Source: Janthinobacterium sp. PAMC25594
Lineage (GTDB): Bacteria > Pseudomonadota > Gammaproteobacteria > Burkholderiales > Burkholderiaceae_D
Direction: 5' to 3'
DNA length: 64,000 nt
Assembly: GCF_019443505.1 (NCBI RefSeq)
Contig: NZ_CP080377.1
Coordinates: 6,324,001-6,388,000 of the forward strand
The position numbers were made by a program, and so were the translations under genes. Numbering within the stretch: the first letter of the stretch is position 1; every line of letters starts with the position of its first letter. The notes beneath the pieces were generated by a model. It saw nothing but the letters and a program-made list of their open reading frames with translations, was not told where the DNA came from and searched no databases. This document shows positions 1-7,794 of this stretch, piece by piece.

Positions 1-249
1 GCCGCTCAGGCGCAAGTGCTCGAGGCCGCGCCGTTGCTGCAGCAGCCGCGTGCCTTCCTGCAGCTGGCGCACATAGGCCACGCCCTGCTGCGCATCCTGC
101 GCCTGGGCCAGCGACTTGCCCAGCTCCGAGATCAGCAGGGTGGTCGCCAGCGCCAGCGGCAGCAGGAAGACCAGGCAGACAAGCATGAATTTGGGCAGCA
201 GGCGCAAGCGCTGCATGAGTCGGATGGCGGGGGTAAGGAGGATTTTCAT
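1..249 (-). CDS. Methyl-accepting chemotaxis protein, N-terminal part (runs off the left edge)
   Basis: Reading leftward from an ATG at 249, 83 codons are open to the window edge. The product begins [15 protein letters not shown], followed by a hydrophobic stretch at about residues 19-41 ([23 protein letters not shown]) and then a helical, Gln-rich periplasmic start with [15 protein letters not shown] short cytoplasmic leader, one membrane helix and a four-helix-bundle-like sensor start are typical of membrane chemoreceptors, and this N-terminus resembles Oxalobacteraceae receptors. The HAMP and signalling domains lie outside the window, so a histidine kinase or diguanylate cyclase with the same sensor cannot be excluded. 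It diverges from prfC, sharing the 250-411 intergenic region. Confidence 0.6.
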   Translation of the reverse strand, partial: MKILLTPAIRLMQRLRLLPKFMLVCLVFLLPLALATTLLISELGKSLAQAQDAQQGVAYVRQLQEGTRLLQQRRGLEHLRLSG

Positions 250-411
250 CGGTTTTCCAGGGAAGAGTGGCGACATTTCTGCAGTGCAATGTTGCCTGTG
301 GATTGTGACCCCTTGATGAAGTGGGCGATTTCGCTTTTCTCCACAGTGAAGCAGTTCACACGGAAGGCCGATCCTTCTGTAAAATCGAGGGTTTTTTGCG
401 AGGGCCATATT

Positions 412-2100
412 ATGGTCACCAATATGGCCAACGAGAACGACATCACTACCCCCGATTCCAGCGACAATGCGGACAACGCCGTGGCGTCAGCCAGCAGCAA
501 GGCGCCTGCCGTGATCGCGCGCGAAGTGCAGCGCCGCCGCACCTTCGGCATCATTTCCCACCCGGATGCGGGCAAGACCACCTTGACGGAAAAACTGCTG
601 CTGTTCTCGGGCGCGATCCAGATGGCCGGTACCGTCAAGGCGCGTAAATCGGGCCGCCACGCGACGTCGGACTGGATGGAGATCGAGAAGCAGCGCGGCA
701 TTTCCGTCGCCTCCTCGGTGATGCAGTTCGAATTCCGCGACCACGTCGTCAACCTGCTCGACACCCCGGGCCACCAGGACTTCTCGGAAGATACCTACCG
801 CGTGCTGACGGCAGTCGACTCGGCGCTGATGGTGATCGATGCGGCCAAGGGCGTGGAAGCGCAGACGATCAAGCTGCTGGCCGTCTGCCGCATGCGCAAT
901 ACGCCCATCGTCACCTTCATGAACAAGATGGACCGCGAGACGCGCGATCCGCTGGACCTGCTCGACGAACTCGAATCGGTGCTGAAGATCCAGTGCGCGC
1001 CCGTCACCTGGCCGATCGGCATGGGCAAGAACTTCCGCGGCGTGTATCACCTGCTGAACGACGAGATCATGCTGTTCAAGGCCGGTGAAGAGAAGGCCGA
1101 CGGCGCCTTTGAAATCATCAAGGGCATCGACAACCCGCGCCTGCAGGAGATGTTCCCGCTGGAGATGGACCAGTTGCGCATGGAAGTGGAGCTGGTGCAC
1201 GGCGCATCGAATCCGTTCAACCTGGAAGAATTCCTCTCCGGCGTGCAGACGCCCGTGTTCTTCGGTTCGGCCATCAACAACTTCGGCGTGCGCGAGATTC
1301 TCTCCGCACTGGTCGAGTGGGCGCCGGCACCGCGCGAGCGCGACGCGACAGTGCGTTCGGTGGCGCCGTCCGAGCAGCCATTTACGGGCTTCGTCTTCAA
1401 GATCCAGGCGAACATGGACCCGGCGCACCGCGACCGCATCGCCTTTTTGCGCGTGTGCTCGGGACGTTTCGAGCGCGGCATGAAGGTCAAGCACTTGCGC
1501 CTGGGGCGCGAGATCAAGGTGTCGAACGTGGTGACCTTCATGGCATCGTCGCGCGAACAGGTGGAAGAAGCATACGCGGGCGACATCATCGGCTTGCCGA
1601 ACCATGGCAACATGCAGATCGGCGACAGTTTTTCCGAAGGCGAGATGCTGACCTTTACGGGCATTCCATACTTTGCGCCGGATTTCTTCCGCTCCGTGCG
1701 CATCCGTAATCCCCTGAAGATCAAGCAGTTGCACAAGGGCCTGCAGCAGCTGGGCGAAGAGGGCGCGGTACAGGTCTTCAAGCCGGTGCAGGGCGGCGAA
1801 CTGGTACTGGGCGCCGTCGGCGTGCTGCAGTTCGAGGTGGTGGCGAGCCGCTTGCTCAACGAGTATGGCGTCGACGCCGTGTTCGAAGGCACCAGCATCA
1901 GCAGCGCGCGCTGGGTCAGCTGCGACGACAAGCGCACCTTGCAGGACTTCGAAAACGCGCTGGGTCACAACGTGGCCTACGATGCGGCCGGCAACATGGC
2001 CTACCTGGCCACGTCGGGCGTGAACCTGCGTTTGACGCAAGAGCGCTGGCCGAAGCTGACGTTCCACGCGACGCGCGAGCATTCGGCGAAATTGGCTTGA
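412..2100 (+). CDS. prfC: Peptide chain release factor 3 (RF3)
   Basis: Translational GTPase that recycles RF1/RF2 from the ribosome after termination. The 562-residue product has the G1 loop HPDAGKTT at about residues 50-57, the G3 motif DTPGH near 117-121 and NKMD near 171-174, followed by the RF3 beta-barrel and C-terminal domains ([26 protein letters not shown] region). E. coli RF3 is 529 residues; the surplus is a low-complexity N-terminal tail. The frame is open back to position 16, but the upstream part overlaps the divergent receptor gene. I choose ATG 412, with GAGGG eight bases upstream; ATG 424 is an alternative. No partner gene is adjacent. Confidence 0.95.
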   Translation: MVTNMANENDITTPDSSDNADNAVASASSKAPAVIAREVQRRRTFGIISHPDAGKTTLTEKLLLFSGAIQMAGTVKARKSGRHATSDWMEIEKQRGISVASSVMQFEFRDHVVNLLDTPGHQDFSEDTYRVLTAVDSALMVIDAAKGVEAQTIKLLAVCRMRNTPIVTFMNKMDRETRDPLDLLDELESVLKIQCAPVTWPIGMGKNFRGVYHLLNDEIMLFKAGEEKADGAFEIIKGIDNPRLQEMFPLEMDQLRMEVELVHGASNPFNLEEFLSGVQTPVFFGSAINNFGVREILSALVEWAPAPRERDATVRSVAPSEQPFTGFVFKIQANMDPAHRDRIAFLRVCSGRFERGMKVKHLRLGREIKVSNVVTFMASSREQVEEAYAGDIIGLPNHGNMQIGDSFSEGEMLTFTGIPYFAPDFFRSVRIRNPLKIKQLHKGLQQLGEEGAVQVFKPVQGGELVLGAVGVLQFEVVASRLLNEYGVDAVFEGTSISSARWVSCDDKRTLQDFENALGHNVAYDAAGNMAYLATSGVNLRLTQERWPKLTFHATREHSAKLA

Positions 2101-2107
2101 TGTAGCG

Positions 2108-2257
2108 GTGGCGTCGGGTTACGCGCTGCGCGCTAACCCGACCTACTTCCTGAGGCGCTGGTGATGTCGGATTACGCGCTATGCGCTAATCCGACCTACG
2201 CCGACCTTCCTGTTCAAGGCGTAGGTCGGATTAGGCCAACGGCCGTAATCCGACACC
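2108..2257. repeat. Three consecutive palindromic intergenic repeats (REP-like)
   Basis: Three palindromes lie back to back between prfC and the GGDEF-EAL gene, which are convergent. They share the core GTCGGGTTA/GTCGGATTA, then GCGC-rich loops, then TAATCCGAC/TAACCCGAC. Approximate units are 2115-2143, 2164-2197 and 2220-2256, the last beginning GTAGGTCGGATTAG. This is a common dispersed repeat type in proteobacterial chromosomes. It may act as a bidirectional transcription stop or RNA-stabilising hairpin between the two gene ends. Confidence 0.75.
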
Positions 2258-2271
2258 ATCGTTGGCGCAAT

Positions 2272-4164
2272 TCAAGCCGGCATGATGGTGCGCGTACTCC
2301 AGTCGCGCCGCTCCAGCAGCAATGCCGTCAGCTGCGCCGCCGTCATGGGGCGCGCAAAGAAGTAGCCCTGCACGTTGTCGCAGCCGGCTTTTCTCAAAAA
2401 CTCCACCTGCTGCAGCGTTTCCACGCCTTCGGCCACCACTTTCAGATGCAGGCTGTGCGCCATGGCGATGATGGCCGTGACGATGGCTTCGCCTTCGCCG
2501 GGCAGGTCGTGCACGAAGCTGCGGTCGATCTTCAATTGGTCGATCGGCAGGCGCTTCAGGTAGGACATCGAGGAATAGCCGGTGCCGAAATCGTCGATCG
2601 ACAGGTGGATGCCCGTCTCCTGCAGGCGCCGCATCAGTTCCACGTTGGCGTGGATATTGTCCATCAATACCCCTTCCGTGATTTCCAGCTCCAGCAAGCC
2701 ATGCGGCAGCTGCGTTTCGTCCAGGATGGCGCGGATATCGTCCATCAATCCCGGGTCGCGCGCCTGGCAGGCCGACAGGTTGACGGCCACGTGTTCGAGC
2801 GAATCGAGCAGGCCCGCCTTGCACCAGCTGGCCGCCTGGCGGCAGGCGCTTTGCAGCACCCAGCGTCCCAGCTCGACGATGATGCCGCTTTCCTCGGCCA
2901 CGGGAATGAATTCACTGGGGCTCAGCTGCCCCATCTCGCGGCAGTTCCAGCGTATCAGCGCTTCCACGCCGACGATGCGCCCGCTGCGCAAGTCGATCTG
3001 CGGCTGGTAGTGCAGATACAGTTCCTCGTTTTGCAGGGCGCGGCGCAGGTTCGCCTCCATGCGCAGGCGGCGCTGGGCGCGCAATTCCATTTCAGCCTTG
3101 AACACGGCATAGCGGTTCTTGCCCTGATGCTTGGCGTGGTACATGGCCGTGTCGGCATTGCGCGTCAGGGTGGCCACGTCCTGCGCATCGAACGGATACA
3201 GGCTCACGCCGATGCTGGCGCTGACATACAACTGGTGGCCTTCCAGCGCGAACGGCGCGGCCAGCACGGCGAGGATCTTGCGCGCCACGCTGGCCATTTC
3301 CGAGGCGTCGTCGGCCGGTTCGACGATGACGACGAATTCGTCGCCGCCGATGCGGCAGATGATGTCGGTGCCGCGCAGGATCTCCACCAGGCGCTCGGCG
3401 ACGAGTTTGAGCAGCTGGTCGCCGCAGTGGTGGCCCAGCGTGTCGTTGACCACCTTGAAGTTGTCCAGGTCCAGCAGCAGCAGTCCCACACTGCTGTCCT
3501 GGCGGTCGGCGCGCGCCAGCGCGTAGGCCAGGGCGCCGTTGAATTCATGGCGGTTCGGCAGTTGCGTGACAGGGTCGACGTGGGCCAGGTAGTGCAAATG
3601 GCTTTCCGCTTGCTGGGCGGCGGTGCGCGTGCGGCGCACCATCAGGACCGTCAGGCCGAACGCACACAGGCAGACCAGCAGGGTGAAGGCGGCAAATTGC
3701 GCCAGGCTGTTGAACAGCGGCGCCAGGCTGGCGCGCAGATACAGTGCGCCGCCGCCGGGCAGGTTGTGCAGGAGGGCGGCGCTGCCGTCCAGGTAATCGA
3801 TCTGCAGGCCGGTGCGCGGCGCCGCGGGCGCGGCATCGCTGGCGCTGCGCGCGTAGCGGGCGAATGGCGTGCCATACGGACTGTAGAGCAGTGCTTGCCG
3901 GACATACGGGGCGGCGGCGAGGGGAGCGAGGACTTGTTGCGCCGCAAGGCGATCATCCTGGCGCATGGCCTGGGCAGCGGCTGGCGCCAGCATGTCGGCC
4001 TGGATGCGCAGGTTGCGCTGGAGCGATGCCTGGAGGGAAAGCAACTGGAAGAGGATCAGCAGCAGGCTGGCCGTGGCCAGCATGGCCGCCGCGGCCAGCA
4101 GGTTCAGCCTGGCTATCCGATCACCGCGCAACTGCACCGAGGGCAGCATCAATGGCACCATCAT
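2272..4164 (-). CDS. Membrane GGDEF-EAL cyclic-di-GMP enzyme
   Basis: 630-residue protein with an N-terminal membrane helix (about 18-41), a periplasmic sensor of roughly 125 residues, a second helix (about 168-186), a GGDEF domain and a C-terminal EAL domain. The diguanylate cyclase signature GGDEF is intact near residue 273, with the product-inhibition site RGTD five residues before it. The EAL phosphodiesterase domain also looks complete: EAL near 401, NLSA, LEITEG, DDFGTGYS, LKIDRSF and AEGVET. Both activities are therefore possible. The sensor has no recognisable ligand signature. The gene is monocistronic and its 3' end abuts the repeat trio. Confidence 0.9.
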   Translation of the reverse strand: MMVPLMLPSVQLRGDRIARLNLLAAAAMLATASLLLILFQLLSLQASLQRNLRIQADMLAPAAAQAMRQDDRLAAQQVLAPLAAAPYVRQALLYSPYGTPFARYARSASDAAPAAPRTGLQIDYLDGSAALLHNLPGGGALYLRASLAPLFNSLAQFAAFTLLVCLCAFGLTVLMVRRTRTAAQQAESHLHYLAHVDPVTQLPNRHEFNGALAYALARADRQDSSVGLLLLDLDNFKVVNDTLGHHCGDQLLKLVAERLVEILRGTDIICRIGGDEFVVIVEPADDASEMASVARKILAVLAAPFALEGHQLYVSASIGVSLYPFDAQDVATLTRNADTAMYHAKHQGKNRYAVFKAEMELRAQRRLRMEANLRRALQNEELYLHYQPQIDLRSGRIVGVEALIRWNCREMGQLSPSEFIPVAEESGIIVELGRWVLQSACRQAASWCKAGLLDSLEHVAVNLSACQARDPGLMDDIRAILDETQLPHGLLELEITEGVLMDNIHANVELMRRLQETGIHLSIDDFGTGYSSMSYLKRLPIDQLKIDRSFVHDLPGEGEAIVTAIIAMAHSLHLKVVAEGVETLQQVEFLRKAGCDNVQGYFFARPMTAAQLTALLLERRDWSTRTIMPA

Positions 4165-4722
4165 GACGCATTCTCCTGCCGGCCACGCTTGCCGCTACCC
4201 CGTGTGATCCCGCCTCGCCCTGCCATACTTGTCGTTCCAGTCTGATGAAAACCGAAGTGAGCCGGAACTCTCAACGTGTTGTTAAGGCCGATATATTGTC
4301 ATTTTGCGGCGCGAAAGTACAGGGCGTGCGGCAATTTAATGGCCATGCCGCAGGCCGGTGGCCGCATGCAAGGCGACAAGTCAGGCGCAAAAGGCGGGGC
4401 GTGTCTTTCTAATAATAATGTAATCTGAATTTTAATCCTTTTTTTAGCGGCGGGTTTTTCCCCTAAAAACATGCTACAGGTAAACAAAATGTCATGCAGA
4501 GTAACTTGAATGCCTGCGGCCGTCATGGCAGGGATTAATTTTCTGTCCGTATCGGCCATTGCAAGTCATTGATTTTAATAAATTTTAATGAAGAATGCGA
4601 GAACGCTATGGCCTTGCTCCGCGAGTTCGTCCATAATCCGCTGATGATGGACGTTCTGATGCTGTTTATTTTGTCTGCTGCGGCCAAGTAAACTGCCGCC
4701 AGCAAAACCGGACGTCGCCCTA
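4165..4722. other. AT-rich intergenic region without a clear gene
   Basis: Upstream region shared by the divergent GGDEF-EAL gene and rnk. It is much more AT-rich than its surroundings, especially about 4400-4600. The ORFs visible on the minus strand (4299-4559 and one running into rnk from 4575) show no recognisable protein features. A 27-codon ORF is listed separately. No promoter could be assigned with confidence. Confidence 0.5.
4608..4691 (+). CDS. Possible 27-residue hydrophobic small protein
   Basis: ATG at 4608 opens 27 codons ending in TAA at 4689-4691. The peptide starts MALLREFVHNPLMMD and continues into a hydrophobic stretch (VLMLFILSAAA) before a terminal Lys. A single short membrane-like segment with a charged end is a common small-protein layout. 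A weak GAGA precedes the start by about seven bases. It lies just before rnk in the AT-rich gap. There is no homology evidence, and chance occurrence is quite possible. Confidence 0.22.
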   Translation: MALLREFVHNPLMMDVLMLFILSAAAK

Positions 4723-5151
4723 ATGATCAATAGTGAGGATATCTTGGAAAAAAAACCAAAAATTATTTTGTCGTCACAAGACCTGGAACGACTGGAAGCG
4801 TTGTTGTATGCCTTGGGAAATAACTTGTCGCCGGACAAGGCCGCCTTGCTCGATGAGCTGGGCCGTGCCGAGGTGCTCGAGCCGCAAGAAATACCGCCTA
4901 CCGTCGTGACGATGAATTCCACCGTGCGCTTCACGGTGGAAAACAAGGAGGAATTCTGCCTGACGCTCGTGTATCCGAAGGATGTGGACGGCCAGGCCGA
5001 TCGCATTTCCGTGCTGGCGCCCGTCGGCAGCGCGCTGCTGGGCTTGTCTGTGGGCGACAGCATCGCCTGGCCCATGCCCGGTGGCGTGGTAAAGGTCAAG
5101 ATCGAGGAAATCGTCTACCAGCCTGAACGGGCCGGCGAATACCACCGCTAG
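4723..5151 (+). CDS. rnk: Regulator of nucleoside diphosphate kinase (Rnk, GreA/B family)
   Basis: Rnk proteins are GreA/GreB relatives that bind RNA polymerase and have a short coiled coil followed by an FKBP-like C-terminal domain. Here the coiled coil corresponds to about residues 20-55 (LSSQDLERLEALLYALG onward) and the C-terminal domain to about 60-140, including VTMNSTVRFTVE, LVYPKDVDGQ, LAPVGSALLGL and GDSIAW, which are characteristic of the GreA/GreB C-terminal fold. From ATG 4723 the product is 142 residues. A TTG at 4744, with GAGG five bases upstream, would give 135 residues, closer to the usual 136, and may be the true start. Confidence 0.88.
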   Translation: MINSEDILEKKPKIILSSQDLERLEALLYALGNNLSPDKAALLDELGRAEVLEPQEIPPTVVTMNSTVRFTVENKEEFCLTLVYPKDVDGQADRISVLAPVGSALLGLSVGDSIAWPMPGGVVKVKIEEIVYQPERAGEYHR

Positions 5152-5215
5152 GCAACGATGCGGTGATGGCGGACGGCGCCTGCCGTTCGCCTGCCAGGCC
5201 GTGCCGGGAGCGGAG

Positions 5216-6244
5216 TTAACTGTTTCTCTGCACGCGCACCACCAGCCATCCCGCCACGACCGTAAACGTGACGATGATGGCGACGATGATCCAGAAGCCC
5301 TGCGGGTGCTGGGCCAGCGGAATTCCCCCCACATTCATGCCCAGCATGCCGGCGATGATATTGATCGGCAAGGCCAGCACGGTGACGATGGTCAGCACGA
5401 ACAGGCTGCGGCTGTTTTCCTCGTTGACCCTGGCGGCGATCTCTTCCTGCAGCAGCTTGATGCGTTCCTGTAGCGAGGACATATCGCTGAGCACCACGGA
5501 AAATTCTTCCGTCGACTGGCGCAATTCCAGGCTGTCCAGCTCCGACACCCATGCCGGCGGGCGTTGCAGCAGGCGGAACAGGGCTGCCGGTTCCGGCGCC
5601 AGCAGGCGCTGCAGCCGCACCAGCACGCGCCGCATGGCGCCCAGGTCTTCGCGCTTGGGCACCAGGCGCCCGGCCAGCAAGTGATCTTCGATATCGTCGA
5701 CCCGCGCCACGGCATCGCGCACGATGTTGACCAGCACGTCGGCCTGGTCGCGCAGCAAATGGATCAGCAGTTCCACCGACGAGCGGATCGGCTCGTGGTT
5801 CTTGATGACGGCCTGGCGCAGCCGCTCTATCGACTGCAGCGGCGCGCGGCGCGCCGTGATGACGAGGTCTTGCGCCACGCTGGCCCACATGGTGGAAATA
5901 TCGGACGCTTCGAACGAGAAATTGTGCACCACGTCGTTGACCACGGCGATCAGGGTGTTTTCCGCCTGTTCGATGCGCGTCGAACGGGAACCCTGATGCA
6001 GGGTTTCATAGAATTCGTCGGCCAGCTGCGTATGCGTCATCAGCCATTTTTCGCTGGCCGCATGCGATAAATTGAAATGCAGCCAGACGAATTCCTGCGC
6101 AGGCCTGGCCGCGCCATCGGCCAGCCAGGCCAGTGCGGCCGTCGAGTCGAGCGCCAGCGGCTGGGCCCCGCGGCCAAACAGGAAGCCCCAGACCAGGCCC
6201 GAGGTATCCGAGCCGTAGGTAAAACCGGCAGTTTCCATCGCCAT
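5216..6244 (-). CDS. zntB: CorA-family metal transporter, ZntB-like
   Basis: 342-residue CorA superfamily protein: a large cytoplasmic alpha/beta and helical domain, then two C-terminal membrane helices (about 285-304 and 315-335). The pore signature GMN is present in GMLGMNVGGIP near residue 302. The N-terminal order (WLHFNLSH, long helices rich in Glu/Arg) and the loop GGIPLAQHPQGFW match the ZntB zinc-transport branch better than the Mg-transporting CorA branch, whose loop is usually YGMNFE-MPEL. A second Met (6238) could also be the start. It ends 64 bp from the end of rnk, which is convergent. Confidence 0.83.
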   Translation of the reverse strand: MAMETAGFTYGSDTSGLVWGFLFGRGAQPLALDSTAALAWLADGAARPAQEFVWLHFNLSHAASEKWLMTHTQLADEFYETLHQGSRSTRIEQAENTLIAVVNDVVHNFSFEASDISTMWASVAQDLVITARRAPLQSIERLRQAVIKNHEPIRSSVELLIHLLRDQADVLVNIVRDAVARVDDIEDHLLAGRLVPKREDLGAMRRVLVRLQRLLAPEPAALFRLLQRPPAWVSELDSLELRQSTEEFSVVLSDMSSLQERIKLLQEEIAARVNEENSRSLFVLTIVTVLALPINIIAGMLGMNVGGIPLAQHPQGFWIIVAIIVTFTVVAGWLVVRVQRNS

Positions 6245-6315
6245 CGTGAATCTTTCTCGCGCAGTGTGATTGATCGTCGCGCGATTTTAATACATAGATA
6301 TGTCCGGAAAATGAC

Positions 6316-6339
6316 AAGGCCACCGCGATGGGTGGCCTT
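6316..6339 (-). terminator. Hairpin terminator after the YXWGXW-repeat gene
   Basis: Perfect 9-bp inverted repeat AAGGCCACC/GGTGGCCTT with a 6-nt loop, 21 bp beyond the stop codon at 6361. On the minus strand it is followed by a moderately T-rich tract (TGTCATTTTCC), consistent with rho-independent termination. Confidence 0.65.
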
Positions 6340-6360
6340 GGCGGGGACTACAACCGTGTG

Positions 6361-7059
6361 CTAGCTGCGGTTCGGGTTGTCCGGACGGCGGTCGTCGCGG
6401 TTCGGTACCCCATCGCCGTCGCGGTCGTGGCGGTTGCCATTGTCGCGGTCATAGCGGTTGGGGATGCCGTCGCGGTCGCGGTCGCCGTTCGGACCGCGTG
6501 GCGACCAGCGGCCTTGTTCCATCTGCCAGCGGCCATCGCGCTGGTTCCAGGCGGGCGGCGCATACACATAGCCAGGGCGTTCGGCGATCCACACGCCCGG
6601 GGTCCAGGCGTAGCGCTGGCTACGCCATTCCCAGTGGCCGGGCGCCCAGGCGTAGCCGTGGCGGGCGCGCGGGATGGCTTCGCGGCGCGGTGGCGGCGGG
6701 GCGATGCGGATGTCGTCATAGCGCACGGGCTGTAGCTGTGCGGCGACCCAGCCGCCACGGTCCAGGCGCCAGCGGTTGTTCTCTTGTATCCAGGCGGCGC
6801 GGCGGTACTGGTTGCCGCCGCGTTCGCGCAGCCATTCGCCGCCGGTCCAGACATGGCGCTGGCCATCCCAGTTCCAGTAGCCCGGTGCCCAGACATAGCC
6901 GGCGCGCGGTGCGGGCGCGCTTTCAAAGCGTGGCGGAGGTGGGGCGTTGCCGACGACAATGCTCACGCCGAGCTGATTCTGTGCCATCGCCTGCGTCGGC
7001 AAAAAGGCCGCGGTACTGATGGCAAGCATGGCTGCTGCGTAGAGTGCGATGGGTTTCAT
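6361..7059 (-). CDS. Exported YXWGXW-repeat protein with a calcium-repeat-like tail
   Basis: Product of 232 residues starting [15 protein letters not shown], with a signal peptide ending near TQAMA-Q. The body carries repeated W-containing motifs of the YxWxxGxW/WxxGxW type ([38 protein letters not shown]). The last 50 residues are Asp/Asn/Arg-rich with [12 protein letters not shown] and [12 protein letters not shown], which resemble thrombospondin type 3 calcium loops. Function is unknown; a periplasmic or surface role is inferred. I choose ATG 7059 over the longer ATG 7071 because GGAG lies seven bases before it. Confidence 0.72.
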   Translation of the reverse strand: MKPIALYAAAMLAISTAAFLPTQAMAQNQLGVSIVVGNAPPPPRFESAPAPRAGYVWAPGYWNWDGQRHVWTGGEWLRERGGNQYRRAAWIQENNRWRLDRGGWVAAQLQPVRYDDIRIAPPPPRREAIPRARHGYAWAPGHWEWRSQRYAWTPGVWIAERPGYVYAPPAWNQRDGRWQMEQGRWSPRGPNGDRDRDGIPNRYDRDNGNRHDRDGDGVPNRDDRRPDNPNRS

Positions 7060-7247
7060 GGTGTGCTCCATTTCGGTGATTGCGTGAAATGGACTATAGG
7101 CGCTTGCTGGCGGTTTTTCGCCTTTGATTCAACTTATTACAATTGACACAATGCTGTGTGTCCGTGTATCCGTGGCGGATACAAATGGCGGCCTGGCGCG
7201 GCGCTCTTCAAACTGGCGCCAGGCGGCGTGGAGTCAGCATCGATGGC

Positions 7248-7484
7248 TCACAAGGTGCTGGCGGTGGCGTTGCCCAGCAAGGCCTGGCGTTCCTCGATCA
7301 GCGAGATTTTCTTTTCCTGTTCCGTCAGGCGCTTGGCGCTGACCACCACCACGGGGATGGGGTTCGCCTGCGCCGCAGCGGCCGTCCTGGCAGCCGATGG
7401 CTGCATGAAGCTGACGTAGCTGGCGCCGCAGGCGATGGCGACGGCGACGGTGAAGATGGCTTCCATGTTTTTCAAAGCTTTCAT
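7248..7484 (-). CDS. Small exported or membrane-anchored protein of unknown function
   Basis: 78-residue product starting MKALKNMEAIFTVAVAIACG. The first 30 residues form a hydrophobic signal or anchor segment, followed by an Ala-rich linker and the conserved-looking core ANPIPVVVVSAKRLTEQEKK, ending in NATASTL. AGGAA seven bases before ATG 7484 supports this start over the ATG at 7517. I do not recognise a family. It lies in the same direction as the YXWGXW gene but 188 bp from it, so co-transcription is uncertain. Confidence 0.6.
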   Translation of the reverse strand: MKALKNMEAIFTVAVAIACGASYVSFMQPSAARTAAAAQANPIPVVVVSAKRLTEQEKKISLIEERQALLGNATASTL

Positions 7485-7794
7485 GATCGTTCCTTTCGGT
7501 GGCGGGTGGGTATGCATGCACTGTAGCCAAGGGCGCGCCCGCGCGCCATGCAGATGCGACCAGCCGTGGTTTTGGCGGGATGGCCTGCAAAAAAACGGCG
7601 CTGAAATGCCGGCGCACGGGGCTGGCGGCCGACCGCTTGAATTGAGGCCTAATTAGCCCTGTATCCGTGCATATGAATGCACTTGCCGCATGGCATTATT
7701 TGATACTGCGCGGTGTAGCGTGCGCCGCCGGCGCTCCTGCTAGAATCGCTACGGCAGCCAGCGCGCACACAATCATTCTCATCAGGAGTCACAT
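7485..7794. other. Divergent upstream region, no gene seen
   Basis: Holds the promoters for the small exported protein (-) and the zinc-ribbon/kinase unit (+). TAGAAT at 7741-7746 could be a -10 box for the plus-strand unit, but no convincing -35 is at the right distance. AGGAG at 7783-7787 is the ribosome binding site of the 7795 gene. No terminator or RNA gene was recognised. Confidence 0.4.

Noticed and set aside
4575..5099. Minus-strand ORF opposite rnk
   Set aside because: Ser/Thr-rich shadow of a well supported gene, with no features of its own.
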